Of a stretch of DNA of 64,000 nucleotides, positions 18,105 to 27,564 are shown in pieces (position 1 is the stretch's first letter; every line of letters begins with the position of its first letter). Below the pieces are notes generated by a model. That model did no database searches. It saw only the letters and a list, made by a program, of their open reading frames with translations, and had not been told where the DNA came from. The translations under genes were made by a program, and so were the position numbers. Origin of the DNA: Lachnospiraceae bacterium. GTDB lineage: Bacteria; Bacillota; Clostridia; Lachnospirales; Lachnospiraceae. The stretch is from assembly GCA_016284175.1 (NCBI GenBank), contig JAEEOJ010000077.1, positions 1 to 64,000 on the forward strand, given 5' to 3'.

Positions 18105-18578
18105 ATGGATAAAAGATACGAGGTAAGGGCAGCGGTCAGAGACGAATGGGAAGACGCCATGGCACTCGCCTGGCGAAGCTTTAAAAAGTTCGTTGCGCCC
18201 GACTATTCCGACATGGGTGTAAAAGAGTTTTCCAATTTTATATCCGACAACGGAATATACAAAATGTTTTTAATAGGTGAATACAAACTCTGGGTGGCCG
18301 TGCTTGACGGCGAGATAGTAGGCATGATTTCCGTGAGGGCTAAAAGACACATTTCGCTCCTCTTTGTCGACGACAAACATCAGAGGATTGGAATAGGCAG
18401 AGATCTTATCAACACCGCAACCGATTACATGAAGGAAAACGGCGAGACTTTTGCCACCGTAAACGCCTCTCCCTACGGCGTAAATTTCTATCATGCGGTC
18501 GGTTTTAAAGACACGCGTTCAGAGTACGTGGATTCGGGAATGAGAGTCACTCCGATGAGGCTTGATTTCAAAAAATAA
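18105..18578 (+). CDS. GNAT-family N-acetyltransferase
   Basis: 157 residues. The acetyl-CoA-binding motif A is LLFVDDKHQRIGIGRDLINTATDYM (about 84-108), and the tail ASPYGVNFYHAVGFKDT is typical of GNAT. The substrate cannot be told from sequence. It lies 59 nt after metG. No terminator is obvious behind it. Confidence 0.85.
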   Translation: MDKRYEVRAAVRDEWEDAMALAWRSFKKFVAPDYSDMGVKEFSNFISDNGIYKMFLIGEYKLWVAVLDGEIVGMISVRAKRHISLLFVDDKHQRIGIGRDLINTATDYMKENGETFATVNASPYGVNFYHAVGFKDTRSEYVDSGMRVTPMRLDFKK

Positions 18579-18798
18579 GGGCGATTTTTTGTGCGGTGTA
18601 AAGCTTGCACAAATATGAGTTTAAAAAACATACAAATTAACCCCGCAAACAGATTTTGAAGGACAAATTTTACAAGGATTACCGAAAAGTTTGTGTAAAT
18701 GTGGTATGGTATTTTAAAGGCTTTGCTCGTAAAATAACTACATACGGGTAAAGACCCAAAAATAACAATACAGATTATAATGTAGGAGGAAAATTTAA

Positions 18799-19911
18799 AT
18801 GGCAGGATTATCCTTAAAGAATATCTGCAAAGTTTATCCTAACGGATTTGAAGCTGTAAAGGATTTCAACCTTGAAATCGCTGATCAGGAATTCGTAATT
18901 TTCGTAGGACCTTCAGGTTGTGGTAAATCTACAACTCTTCGTATGATCGCAGGTCTTGAAGATATCAGTTCTGGTGAATTGAGAATCGGTGACAGACTTG
19001 TAAATGATGTTGAACCTAAGGACAGAGATATCGCGATGGTATTCCAGAACTACGCTCTGTATCCTCATATGACTGTTCAGGAGAACATGGCTTTCGGTCT
19101 TAAGTTAAGACATGTTCCCAAGGACGAAATCGACAAGATGGTTAAGGAAGCAGCTAAGATCCTTGATCTTACTCCCCTTCTTGATCGTAAGCCCAAGGCT
19201 TTGTCCGGTGGTCAGAGACAGCGTGTTGCAATGGGACGTGCTATCGTTCGTAACCCTAAGGTATTCCTTATGGACGAGCCTCTTTCCAACCTCGATGCTA
19301 AACTTCGTGTACAGATGAGAATTGAGATTGCTAAGCTTCATCAGAGACTTGGCACCACAATCATCTACGTTACACATGACCAGACAGAAGCTATGACACT
19401 TGGTACAAGAATCGTCGTTATGAAGGACGGTGTTATCCAGCAGGTTGATACACCTCAGAACCTTTATGACAAGCCTCAGAACCTCTTCGTTGCAGGTTTC
19501 ATGGGTTCACCTCAGATGAACTTCCTTGATGCTGTAGTAGAAGTACAGGGCGAGACAGCTTACCTTAACGTAGCTGGTCACTCAATTCCTCTTCCTCCCG
19601 CTAAGTCAAGAAAACTTATTGAAGGCGGCTATGACGGAAGAAGCGTAACATTCGGTATTCGTCCTGAAGACGTTTATGATTCCGAAATGTATGTAGAAAC
19701 ATCACCTATGAGTGTATTCGAATCACAGATTAAGGTTTACGAATTACTTGGTGCAGAAGTATTCTTATACTTCGATCTCGAGATGTTCCCTATGACAGCA
19801 AGAGTAGATCCCAGAACAACAGCAAGACCCGGCGATACAATTAAGTTCGCTCTTGACGTTGAGAAGATCCACGTATTCGATAAGGAAACAGAACTTGTTA
19901 TTACCAACTAA
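18799..19911 (+). CDS. Sugar ABC transporter ATP-binding protein (MsmK/UgpC family)
   Basis: 370 residues. Walker A GPSGCGKST, signature LSGGQRQRVAMGRAI, Walker B VFLMDEPLSNLDAK, H-loop YVTHDQTEAMTLG, then the C-terminal TOBE/OB-fold regulatory region (about 240-370). No permease or binding protein is adjacent. This fits the MsmK type, one ATPase that energises several carbohydrate importers. Codon choice looks like that of a highly expressed gene, and it has a strong AGGAGGA site and its own terminator. Confidence 0.92.
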   Translation: MAGLSLKNICKVYPNGFEAVKDFNLEIADQEFVIFVGPSGCGKSTTLRMIAGLEDISSGELRIGDRLVNDVEPKDRDIAMVFQNYALYPHMTVQENMAFGLKLRHVPKDEIDKMVKEAAKILDLTPLLDRKPKALSGGQRQRVAMGRAIVRNPKVFLMDEPLSNLDAKLRVQMRIEIAKLHQRLGTTIIYVTHDQTEAMTLGTRIVVMKDGVIQQVDTPQNLYDKPQNLFVAGFMGSPQMNFLDAVVEVQGETAYLNVAGHSIPLPPAKSRKLIEGGYDGRSVTFGIRPEDVYDSEMYVETSPMSVFESQIKVYELLGAEVFLYFDLEMFPMTARVDPRTTARPGDTIKFALDVEKIHVFDKETELVITN

Positions 19912-19931
19912 TATTCAGGTATTGTTAATTC

Positions 19932-19964
19932 AAAGGAAGCACTTCAACAGTGCTTCCTTTTTTT
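19932..19964 (+). terminator. Rho-independent terminator after the sugar ATPase
   Basis: Eleven-bp stem AAGGAAGCACT/AGTGCTTCCTT with loop TCAAC and seven T's. Confidence 0.95.
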
Positions 19965-20065
19965 GTGCCTTAAAATGTACCTAAAAAGTCCCGCAAATAC
20001 TGTAAAATTTGACAATAAGCACGCAATGTGTAAAAATAAGAAAGTTAATGGTGAGGGATTACTAT

Positions 20066-20509
20066 ATGGATGTTTCAAAAAAACTCAAAGAGCTTAGAGA
20101 AAGCAAAGGTTTTTCTTTGCAGGAATTAGCTGAAAAATGTGAAAAGGATATAGGTCTGATAAAAGAGTGGGAAGAAGGAAGTACGGTACCCTCTGCATCG
20201 GATCTTATCGGTCTGTCCAAAGTCTACGGACTTACCATGGACGAAATGCTTTATAACGACAAAGAAGCGACCGAGTTTATAGCGGAGAACGGTACGTACG
20301 CAAACCTTCCGGGCAGCGAAGAGGAAGAGCAAAAGGGCCTTACAAAAGCTGAGAAAGTTACACTTATAATCTTTCCCGGTATTTGTATTGTCGTTTATCT
20401 TATCCTCGGCTTCGGTATGCATCTCTGGAGCCCCGGCTGGATAATCTTCCTTATTATTCCGATTTATTACATCCTTATACTTATATTAAGCCGCGCAGGA
20501 AAAAAATAA
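20066..20509 (+). CDS. Small XRE-family regulator with two membrane helices
   Basis: 147 residues. HTH at about 3-60 (KLKELRESKGFSLQELAEKCEKDI), then an acidic linker and two hydrophobic segments (about 107-124 and 127-143). An in-frame ATG at 20009 exists, but GTGAGGG precedes 20066 and family members begin at that Met. Possibly another membrane-tethered regulator; the target is unknown. Confidence 0.75.
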   Translation: MDVSKKLKELRESKGFSLQELAEKCEKDIGLIKEWEEGSTVPSASDLIGLSKVYGLTMDEMLYNDKEATEFIAENGTYANLPGSEEEEQKGLTKAEKVTLIIFPGICIVVYLILGFGMHLWSPGWIIFLIIPIYYILILILSRAGKK

Positions 20510-20530
20510 CTTTTTAAAGGAGCATATAAA

Positions 20531-22819
20531 ATGATAGAGTTGTTCGAGAGCGGAGCATATCTCGTTAACGGCGAAAAGCTCATAAAAGAGTCGCCCGAAG
20601 CCTTAAGCGAGATTAAAAGCCTCACAGGAAAAGAGACCTCAAAAGAGGAAGCCAAAAAAGGAACCATAGCTTACGGAATACTTAAGAAGCACAACACTTC
20701 CGACAATATGGATAAGCTTAAAATAAGATTTGACAAGCTGACATCCCACGATATTACTTTCGTGGGTATTATTCAGACCGCAAGAGCATCGGGACTTGAA
20801 AAATTCCCCATGCCTTATGTTCTTACCAACTGCCACAACTCACTCTGTGCGGTAGGCGGTACCATCAATGAAGACGATCACATGTTTGGTCTTACATGTG
20901 CGAAGAAATACGGCGGAGTTTATGTTCCTCCTCATCAGGCTGTTATACATCAGTTCGCAAGAGAAATGCTTGCAGGCTGCGGTCGAATGATTTTAGGATC
21001 TGACTCCCACACACGTTACGGTGCACTCGGTACCATGGCAATGGGCGAGGGCGGACCCGAGCTCGTAAAACAGCTCTTAAACCAGACATACGATATCAAT
21101 ATGCCCGGCGTAGTCGGTGTTTATCTTGAAGGCGCACCTGTTAAGGGCGTAGGTCCTCAGGACGTTGCACTCGCAATCATCGGTGCAGTATTCGGCAACG
21201 GATACGTTAAGAATAAAGTAATGGAATTTGTGGGCCCCGGCGTATCAAACCTTTCACCCGATTTCAGAATCGGTATCGACGTTATGACCACAGAGACCAC
21301 ATGTCTTTCCTCAATCTGGCGTACAGACGACAAGGTTAAGGAATTCTTTGAAATTCATAAAAGACCTGAGGATTACGCAGAGCTTAATCCTGACGAAGTT
21401 GCATACTATGACGGCATTATTAAGATTGATTTATCAACCATTAAGCCCATGATTGCAATGCCTTTCCATCCGAGCAACACATACACTATCGATGAGTTAA
21501 ACGAAAACCTTATGGACATCCTTGATGACGTAGAAAAGAAGGCATTAGTTTCTCTTGACGGTGCTGTTGAATACTCACTTAAGGATAAGGTTAAGAACGG
21601 CAGATTCGTTGTTGAACAGGGTATCATCGCAGGCTGTGCAGGCGGCGGATTCGAAAACATCTGTGCTGCAGCAGATATCCTCGACGGCAAAAATATAGGA
21701 AACGGCGCATTCACATTAAGCGTTTATCCCGCATCAATGCCCATATATATGGAAATCATCAAAAACGGCTGTGCTGCAAAGATTATGCAGACAGGCGCTG
21801 TGCTTAAGACTGCATTCTGCGGTCCCTGCTTCGGTGCAGGCGATACACCCGCCAACAATGCATTCTCAATCCGTCACTCAACCAGAAACTTCCCCAACAG
21901 AGAAGGTTCCAAGCTTCAGAGCGGACAGATTTCATCGGTTGCTCTTATGGATGCTCGTTCCATCGCAGCCACGGCTGCCAACCACGGTGTGCTTACGCCC
22001 GCTACGGAATTTGACGGTAACTTTAACGAATACACATATTTCTTTGATAAAGCTATTTACGACAACCGCGTATTTGATTCAAAGGGCGTTGCTGATCCCA
22101 CGCAGGAAATCCAGTTTGGTCCCAACATCAAAGACTGGCCCAAGATGTCAGCTTTACCTGAGAACCTCCTCTTAAAAGTAGTATCAGAGATCCACGATCC
22201 TGTTACAACTACAGACGAGCTTATTCCTTCAGGCGAGACATCATCCTATCGTTCAAATCCTTTAGGACTCGCAGAGTTTGCACTCTCCAGAAAAGATCCC
22301 GAATACGTAGGACGTGCTAAAGCCGTTCAGGTTGCTCAGAAAGCTCTTGAAGAAGGCAAGTGTGCAGGCGAAGCTGTTCCCGAAGTAGGCGAGGTAATGG
22401 CTGTTGTTAAAAAGACATTTACAGATGTATGCCATGAAAATCTCGGCGTAGGTTCCACAATCTTCGCAGTTAAGCCCGGTGACGGTTCAGCCAGAGAACA
22501 GGCTGCAAGCTGCCAGAAGGTACTTGGCGGCTGGGCAAATATCGCCAACGAATACGCTACCAAGAGATACCGTTCCAACCTTATTAACTGGGGTATGCTT
22601 CCTTTCTTAATCGAAAAGGGCGAGCTTCCTTTCAAGAACCTTGATTATATCTTCCTTCCGGGCATCAAAGCTGCTGTAGAAGAGAAGAAGGAAATCATCG
22701 ACGCATACGTAGTTAAGGACGGTGCACTTAATAAGTTCGAGATGCGTATCGGAGAACTGACCGATGAGGAGAGACAGATCATCTTAAAGGGCTGCCTCAT
22801 CAATTACAACCGCGTATAA
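20531..22819 (+). CDS. Aconitase-family hydratase
   Basis: 762 residues. It has the aconitase fold signatures [34 protein letters not shown] and [31 protein letters not shown] (Cys around 427-430), which bind the 4Fe-4S cluster, and the swivel-domain substrate loop near YATKRYRSN. It belongs to the divergent YbhJ-like branch rather than classical AcnA. The substrate could be citrate/isocitrate or another hydroxy acid; no TCA gene is adjacent. AAAGGAG precedes the ATG. Confidence 0.85.
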   Translation: MIELFESGAYLVNGEKLIKESPEALSEIKSLTGKETSKEEAKKGTIAYGILKKHNTSDNMDKLKIRFDKLTSHDITFVGIIQTARASGLEKFPMPYVLTNCHNSLCAVGGTINEDDHMFGLTCAKKYGGVYVPPHQAVIHQFAREMLAGCGRMILGSDSHTRYGALGTMAMGEGGPELVKQLLNQTYDINMPGVVGVYLEGAPVKGVGPQDVALAIIGAVFGNGYVKNKVMEFVGPGVSNLSPDFRIGIDVMTTETTCLSSIWRTDDKVKEFFEIHKRPEDYAELNPDEVAYYDGIIKIDLSTIKPMIAMPFHPSNTYTIDELNENLMDILDDVEKKALVSLDGAVEYSLKDKVKNGRFVVEQGIIAGCAGGGFENICAAADILDGKNIGNGAFTLSVYPASMPIYMEIIKNGCAAKIMQTGAVLKTAFCGPCFGAGDTPANNAFSIRHSTRNFPNREGSKLQSGQISSVALMDARSIAATAANHGVLTPATEFDGNFNEYTYFFDKAIYDNRVFDSKGVADPTQEIQFGPNIKDWPKMSALPENLLLKVVSEIHDPVTTTDELIPSGETSSYRSNPLGLAEFALSRKDPEYVGRAKAVQVAQKALEEGKCAGEAVPEVGEVMAVVKKTFTDVCHENLGVGSTIFAVKPGDGSAREQAASCQKVLGGWANIANEYATKRYRSNLINWGMLPFLIEKGELPFKNLDYIFLPGIKAAVEEKKEIIDAYVVKDGALNKFEMRIGELTDEERQIILKGCLINYNRV

Positions 22820-22855
22820 AATAAGGACAAAAGGGTCCATAAAATAAGCAGTTTT

Positions 22856-22938
22856 AAGAGGTTTTTCAAACGTCAAATATATTTGTTTTTAGTTCGTGCA
22901 TATATATTTGTAGTTGATGAATAACCTCTTTTTTTTTA
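22856..22938 (+). terminator. Possible long-loop terminator after the hydratase gene
   Basis: Arms AAGAGGTT (22856-22863) and AACCTCTT (22923-22930) with a long AT-rich internal region, itself partly self-complementary, then nine T's. Confidence 0.55.
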
Positions 22939-23286
22939 TTTTCAGTGTGGTATATTTGTATCAACAAAAAGGAACGAAACAGTTTACCTTTTAAATCGAA
23001 AGTTTTAAGATTGCTGGTGAAACTGAATTTTGATCCGACTCGATAATATTTGATTTTCTTGTATTCTTAGAAAATAGTAAAAATGTGACGGTTTTTGTTG
23101 ATTCTGTGACAAGAAATTTAAAGGTTAGCGAGCGGATTGATCGGAGGCTAGGCAGGAATTTTAAACCGTAGATTTTAAAAGAAGGGGGAACCAAGATCGA
23201 AAGATGTTCTCCGTACTAGCTGTTCTCGACATTCGTCGTTGGAAAAGATTGATGAGGTGTCGAAATGAATTTAGAAAAGTTGAAAT
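22939..23286 (+). other. Gene-free stretch, possible non-coding RNA
   Basis: No credible ORF in about 350 bp between two terminator-like structures. It contains the purine-rich 'GAAGGGGGAACCAAG' and GC-richer patches in an AT-rich background, unlike the other intergenic regions here. No known RNA family was recognised with confidence. Confidence 0.35.
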
Positions 23287-23332
23287 AGGAAACCTTATTT
23301 GAAGCAGATGCTTCGGGTACGGTTTCCTTTTT
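23287..23332 (+). terminator. Rho-independent terminator
   Basis: Outer stem AGGAAACC/GGTTTCCT, inner GAAG/CTTC, then five T's. It ends the unexplained stretch upstream. Confidence 0.75.
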
Positions 23333-23350
23333 CATTACCGTAAAAGAGAT

Positions 23351-23375
23351 GGCAGGCGGACAGCCTGCTTTTTTT
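23351..23375 (+). terminator. Second terminator hairpin upstream of ddl
   Basis: GCAGGC/GCCTGC with a five-base loop followed by seven T's, only 19 nt after the previous one. Confidence 0.75.
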
Positions 23376-23407
23376 ACGCATTTATTTATTTTTAGGGCAG
23401 AAAGTTG

Positions 23408-23413
23408 TATAAT
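23408..23413 (+). promoter_or_regulatory. -10 box upstream of ddl
   Basis: Perfect TATAAT preceded by TTG. The -35 (around 23385-23390) is poor. It lies after both terminators, so the ddl operon probably starts here. Confidence 0.55.
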
Positions 23414-23463
23414 TAGTGAGATATGTGAAAATGTGCCCATGAGGGCGGATAGGAGAATCAGAC

Positions 23464-24501
23464 ATGAATATAGTTGTACTTGCCGGAGGCAATTCTACCG
23501 AAAGAGACGTATCTCTGGTTTCCGGAAGAGAAGTATACGAAGCATTAAAATCCAAAGGACACAAGGTTGTGCTTGTTGACGTATATCTCGGAGTGGATGA
23601 CGTAGACGTTGATAATATATTTGAAGATACAAGAGACTGGGCTGAGGGCATTAAGAAAATTGCCGCAGACAATCCCGACCTTAACTATATAAAGAGCTTA
23701 AAAGGAGAAAGCAAAGATTTCTTCGGAAAGAACGTGCGCGAAATCTGCATGAAGGCTGACTTCGTATTTATGGCGCTTCACGGAGCAAACGGTGAAGACG
23801 GCCGTATCCAGGCAGCGCTTGATTTAATGCAGGTTAAATACTCGGGCACCGATTATGTAAGCAGCGCAATCTGTATGGATAAGTCTATGACCAAAGAACT
23901 CTTTATAATGAACGGCATCCGTACACCCAAGGCATATACGATTTATACCGAGGCAGAATTCGCAGACGGCGAAAAAGTGATTGGCTATCCTATGGTTGTT
24001 AAGGCACCAAACGGCGGTTCAAGCGTAGGAGTATTCATCGTAGATAACGAGGACGAAGCAAAGAACGCCGTAAAAGAATGTTTCAAGCTTGATAACCATG
24101 TTCTTTTAGAACAGTACATAAAAGGCAGAGAATTCACCTGCGGCGTAGTTGACGGCAAAGCACTTCCCGTAGTTGAAATCGAGCCCGTGAGCGGCTTTTA
24201 TGATTACAAAAACAAATACCAGGCAGGAAGCACAATCGAAACCTGTCCCGCCAAATTACCCGATGACCTCACACAGAATATTCAGAGAAGCGCAGAGGCT
24301 GCATTTAAGGCACTTCACATCAAAACCTATGCGCGTATCGATTTTATATTAAACGAAAAGGGCGAAGAGTACTGCCTTGAGGCCAACACGATTCCCGGTA
24401 TGACACCGACATCGCTCATCCCTCAGGAAGCAGCTGTACTCGGCACAGATTTCCCGACACTCTGCGAACAGATAATTGAAATCTCTCTTAAGAAGTACTA
24501 G
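23464..24501 (+). CDS. ddl: D-alanine--D-alanine ligase
   Basis: 345 residues of the ATP-grasp ligase. VVLAGGNSTERDVSLVSGREV near the start, MALHGANGEDGRIQAALDLM, VVKAPNGGSSVGV, and the metal-binding EEYCLEANTIPGMT near the C-terminus. It makes the D-Ala-D-Ala dipeptide that MurF, encoded next, adds to the peptidoglycan precursor. The insert around residues 36-76 is longer than in many Ddl proteins. Confidence 0.95.
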   Translation: MNIVVLAGGNSTERDVSLVSGREVYEALKSKGHKVVLVDVYLGVDDVDVDNIFEDTRDWAEGIKKIAADNPDLNYIKSLKGESKDFFGKNVREICMKADFVFMALHGANGEDGRIQAALDLMQVKYSGTDYVSSAICMDKSMTKELFIMNGIRTPKAYTIYTEAEFADGEKVIGYPMVVKAPNGGSSVGVFIVDNEDEAKNAVKECFKLDNHVLLEQYIKGREFTCGVVDGKALPVVEIEPVSGFYDYKNKYQAGSTIETCPAKLPDDLTQNIQRSAEAAFKALHIKTYARIDFILNEKGEEYCLEANTIPGMTPTSLIPQEAAVLGTDFPTLCEQIIEISLKKY

Positions 24502-24525
24502 AGATCGGCTAAAACGGAGGAAAAT

Positions 24526-27500
24526 ATGAAAATCCTTACAGTTGAAAACATAGTTACCGCACTTGGCGCAAACCTTGTAAACGGCGACGAATTTAAAGAA
24601 AAAGAAATACTCGGAGTTGCGATTGACTCAAGAAAAGTGGAAAAAGATTTTCTCTTCTTTGCTTTCAAAGGAGACAAGGTTGACGGCCACGATTATATAA
24701 AAGCTGCTTTTGACAACGGAGCGGCTGCTGTCGTATGCGAAAGAGTTCCCGAAGGCGAAGAGGGAGTATGTATCGTAGTTGAAGATTCCGTAGAAGCTCT
24801 TAAAAAACTCGCAACATATTACAGAGAAAAACTCGGCGTAAAAGTAGTAGGCGTTACCGGAAGTATCGGAAAGACCACAACAAAGGAATTCATCGCAACC
24901 GTTCTTTCACAGAAATACAATGTTTTCAGAACGGAGAAGAATCAGAACAACCTTATCGGTCTTCCTCTTTCAATTTTGAACATAAAAGAAAACAACGAAG
25001 TAGCGGTACTCGAAATGGGTATCAGCGAATTCGGTGAAATGACCAAGCTTTCGGAGATTGCTAAGCCCGATATCTGCGTTATCACAAATATCAGCGCATG
25101 CCATCTTGAAACACTTGGTTCACTCGACGGCGTGCTTAAAGCTAAGACCGAAATCTTCGAGCATATGAACCCTGAAGGAAGTGTCGTTGTATGCGGCGAT
25201 GACGAGCGCCTTGCAACGATTGAAGAAGTTAAGGGTAAAAAGCCTATCACCTTCGGTTTTGACGAAAAGAACGAAGTACATCCCACCAAGGTTGTTAACC
25301 GCGGTCTCTGGGGCAGCGAATGCACAGTTGAAAACGGCGACGGAATATTTAATATAAGCATTCCTCTTGCAGGAAAGCATATGATACTTGATGCTCTTGC
25401 AGCAGTGAGCGTTGCAAAGATTCTTGATGTATCGGCTGAGCAGATTGGCTTTGGTATATCATGCGTAAAAGCATTATCCGGCAGAAACAACATCATTCAG
25501 AAAAACAGCATCACAATAATCGACGACTGCTACAACGCAAGTCCCGAATCAATGAAATCGGGCCTCGATCTTTTAACGGAAGCAATTACCCCCACAGTGG
25601 CTATTTTAGGAGATATGCTCGAACAGGGTGAGAACGAGGAAAAGAGCCATGAGGAAGTCGGAGCATACGCAGCAGAAAAAGGAATTAACACAATTGTCTG
25701 CGTAGGACCTCTTTCAAAGAAGATGTATGATAAGGCACTCGCAGAGTCTGCAACCAAGGCAGGCACAGAAGTGCTCTATTTCACCACAGTTGACGAGGCA
25801 ATAGAAAATCTTACCACATATGTAAAGAAAGACGATACGGTGCTCATAAAAGCTTCAAACGGCATGCATTTCAACAAGATCCTTGAAGCCATCACAAGCG
25901 ATGATAAAAAGGATTCTTTTGAAAAGAGAGAAGAGAAACTGTTCGAGGCTGCACAGCATGTTCCCGACGATAAATTAATCGGAGAGATAAAAGACGTAAC
26001 TCCTTCAGATGCACCCGTAGTCGTTGAAGAAGCTAAAGAAGAGGCAGCAGAGCCCGAAAAGCCCGCTAAAGCAAAAAAGGTAAAGAGCGCAGACCAGAAA
26101 GAAAAAGAAAGTGCAGGAATTCAGCTTGGCGTAATCATTGCGCTTGTTATAGTTGCAATCATCGCAGGCTTAATTGCATTCGGCGTTGTAAAACACAATA
26201 TTTACAAAGAAGCCACACAGGGAACGATTGTTTATCTTGCAAACAATAATTACAGCACAAAGGGTCTTATCGAAGATAATGTAATCGCCAAGACAAGCGA
26301 TGCGATTATTTGGAACAGCGGTTCACCATTCGTTCAGATGGGGTATGACGGCAAGTATTATTACTATGCTGTTCCCGACGGCGGCAACTACGAAATCTTC
26401 GTAACCGACAAGTACGGCAAAAACACAAAGTTAATTGAGAAGAATGTCAGAAGATACGAAATCCTTGATAAGGGCAGCATCATCTTCTTCTCGGGCAACG
26501 GACTTTACACATACAATGTCAAGAAAGACGAAACCAATCTCGTAGGAGAATCGGTTCAGACATTCATACTTAACAAAAAGAAAACCGAGGTTGTATTTTT
26601 CACATATGACGGTGACTTAAAGCGCATGAAGATAGGCAATCAGGAGTCGCTCGAAGTAATCGACACCGCAGTTACATCCTTTGATTTTGCGGACGAAAAA
26701 TTAAAGACAATTTACTATCATAAAAAAGACAGTCTTTACGTAAATAATAAGAAGGGCAAGCCCTCGATTCTTATAAGCGAAGACGCAAAGAAGGTTTATT
26801 TCGCAGATAAGGAAAAAAGAGTCGCAGCTTACTTTAATGATTCGAAAAACGCACTCTGGTATTACAACGGCAAAGCAAAAGAAGCGGTTAAAGTTACCGA
26901 CGCTGGACAGAATGTCTATGGTGCAACTTTGGGTTATGCTTCTTTTATGATCTTGGATAACGACGGTAAATGGAAATTCGTAAACAAGAGTAAAGTGTAT
27001 TCATTCAAGGATTTCGAACCCGCTCCGTTTACGCTTGTTGTCGGCGCAGATTCAAAGAAGGTTTATTTCTTAAATACAGATTCGGATAAGAATACTTCCG
27101 TTGTTTATTCCGTATCCGCAAAGGGCTTCGGCAAAGAGAAAAAGGTTATAAACGAATCTTCAAATGTCGACAGCGTCGAATACATCGGCGAAGGATATCT
27201 CTTCGTACTTAAGGATGACGGCGGCGGAAAGAAAGACCTTTACGACGGCGAAAAACTCGTTGCAAGAAACATTGAACCCGGCAGCCTTAAAAAGACCGAG
27301 TACGGCGATGATTTTGTATTCGCATATCAGGTAAAAGATGCAGACGGATTTTACAAGATTGTTATGTACGACGGAAAGAACTTAAACGATGTCGGCTCAA
27401 GCCTTGATATCGATGTGGTTGCCATGAGCAAAAAGAAAATTTACTTCAGAACCCGCGGCGAGAAGATCGGTTTTGAAATCAAGTACTTCAACGGCCGCAA

Positions 27501-27552
27501 GGCAAAGACTTACAAAGAAAGCATTGATGAGTTTAAATATATCCAGTACTAG
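24526..27552 (+). CDS. murF: MurF ligase fused to a membrane helix and extracytoplasmic beta-rich domain
   Basis: 1008 residues, about twice a normal MurF. Residues 1 to about 455 are a complete UDP-MurNAc-tripeptide:D-Ala-D-Ala ligase: ATP loop GVTGSIGKTTTKEF (about 108-121), ILEMGISEFGEM-like metal-site region, and DDCYNASPESMKSGL. An acidic, Lys-rich linker (about 460-530) and one membrane helix (about 535-558) follow. The last about 445 residues are repetitive beta-strand sequence with recurring DGKYYYYAVPDGG, DNDGKWKFVNK and YDGKNL-type units, resembling a DUF5050-like propeller outside the cell. The reading frame is continuous through the junction. Confidence 0.88.
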   Translation: MKILTVENIVTALGANLVNGDEFKEKEILGVAIDSRKVEKDFLFFAFKGDKVDGHDYIKAAFDNGAAAVVCERVPEGEEGVCIVVEDSVEALKKLATYYREKLGVKVVGVTGSIGKTTTKEFIATVLSQKYNVFRTEKNQNNLIGLPLSILNIKENNEVAVLEMGISEFGEMTKLSEIAKPDICVITNISACHLETLGSLDGVLKAKTEIFEHMNPEGSVVVCGDDERLATIEEVKGKKPITFGFDEKNEVHPTKVVNRGLWGSECTVENGDGIFNISIPLAGKHMILDALAAVSVAKILDVSAEQIGFGISCVKALSGRNNIIQKNSITIIDDCYNASPESMKSGLDLLTEAITPTVAILGDMLEQGENEEKSHEEVGAYAAEKGINTIVCVGPLSKKMYDKALAESATKAGTEVLYFTTVDEAIENLTTYVKKDDTVLIKASNGMHFNKILEAITSDDKKDSFEKREEKLFEAAQHVPDDKLIGEIKDVTPSDAPVVVEEAKEEAAEPEKPAKAKKVKSADQKEKESAGIQLGVIIALVIVAIIAGLIAFGVVKHNIYKEATQGTIVYLANNNYSTKGLIEDNVIAKTSDAIIWNSGSPFVQMGYDGKYYYYAVPDGGNYEIFVTDKYGKNTKLIEKNVRRYEILDKGSIIFFSGNGLYTYNVKKDETNLVGESVQTFILNKKKTEVVFFTYDGDLKRMKIGNQESLEVIDTAVTSFDFADEKLKTIYYHKKDSLYVNNKKGKPSILISEDAKKVYFADKEKRVAAYFNDSKNALWYYNGKAKEAVKVTDAGQNVYGATLGYASFMILDNDGKWKFVNKSKVYSFKDFEPAPFTLVVGADSKKVYFLNTDSDKNTSVVYSVSAKGFGKEKKVINESSNVDSVEYIGEGYLFVLKDDGGGKKDLYDGEKLVARNIEPGSLKKTEYGDDFVFAYQVKDADGFYKIVMYDGKNLNDVGSSLDIDVVAMSKKKIYFRTRGEKIGFEIKYFNGRKAKTYKESIDEFKYIQY

Positions 27553-27564
27553 GCGGAGATTTAC

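Noticed and set aside
22939-23332. c-di-AMP (ydaO-type) riboswitch upstream of ddl
   Set aside because: The GGGGGAACC patch is suggestive, but the other conserved blocks of that class could not be found in order.
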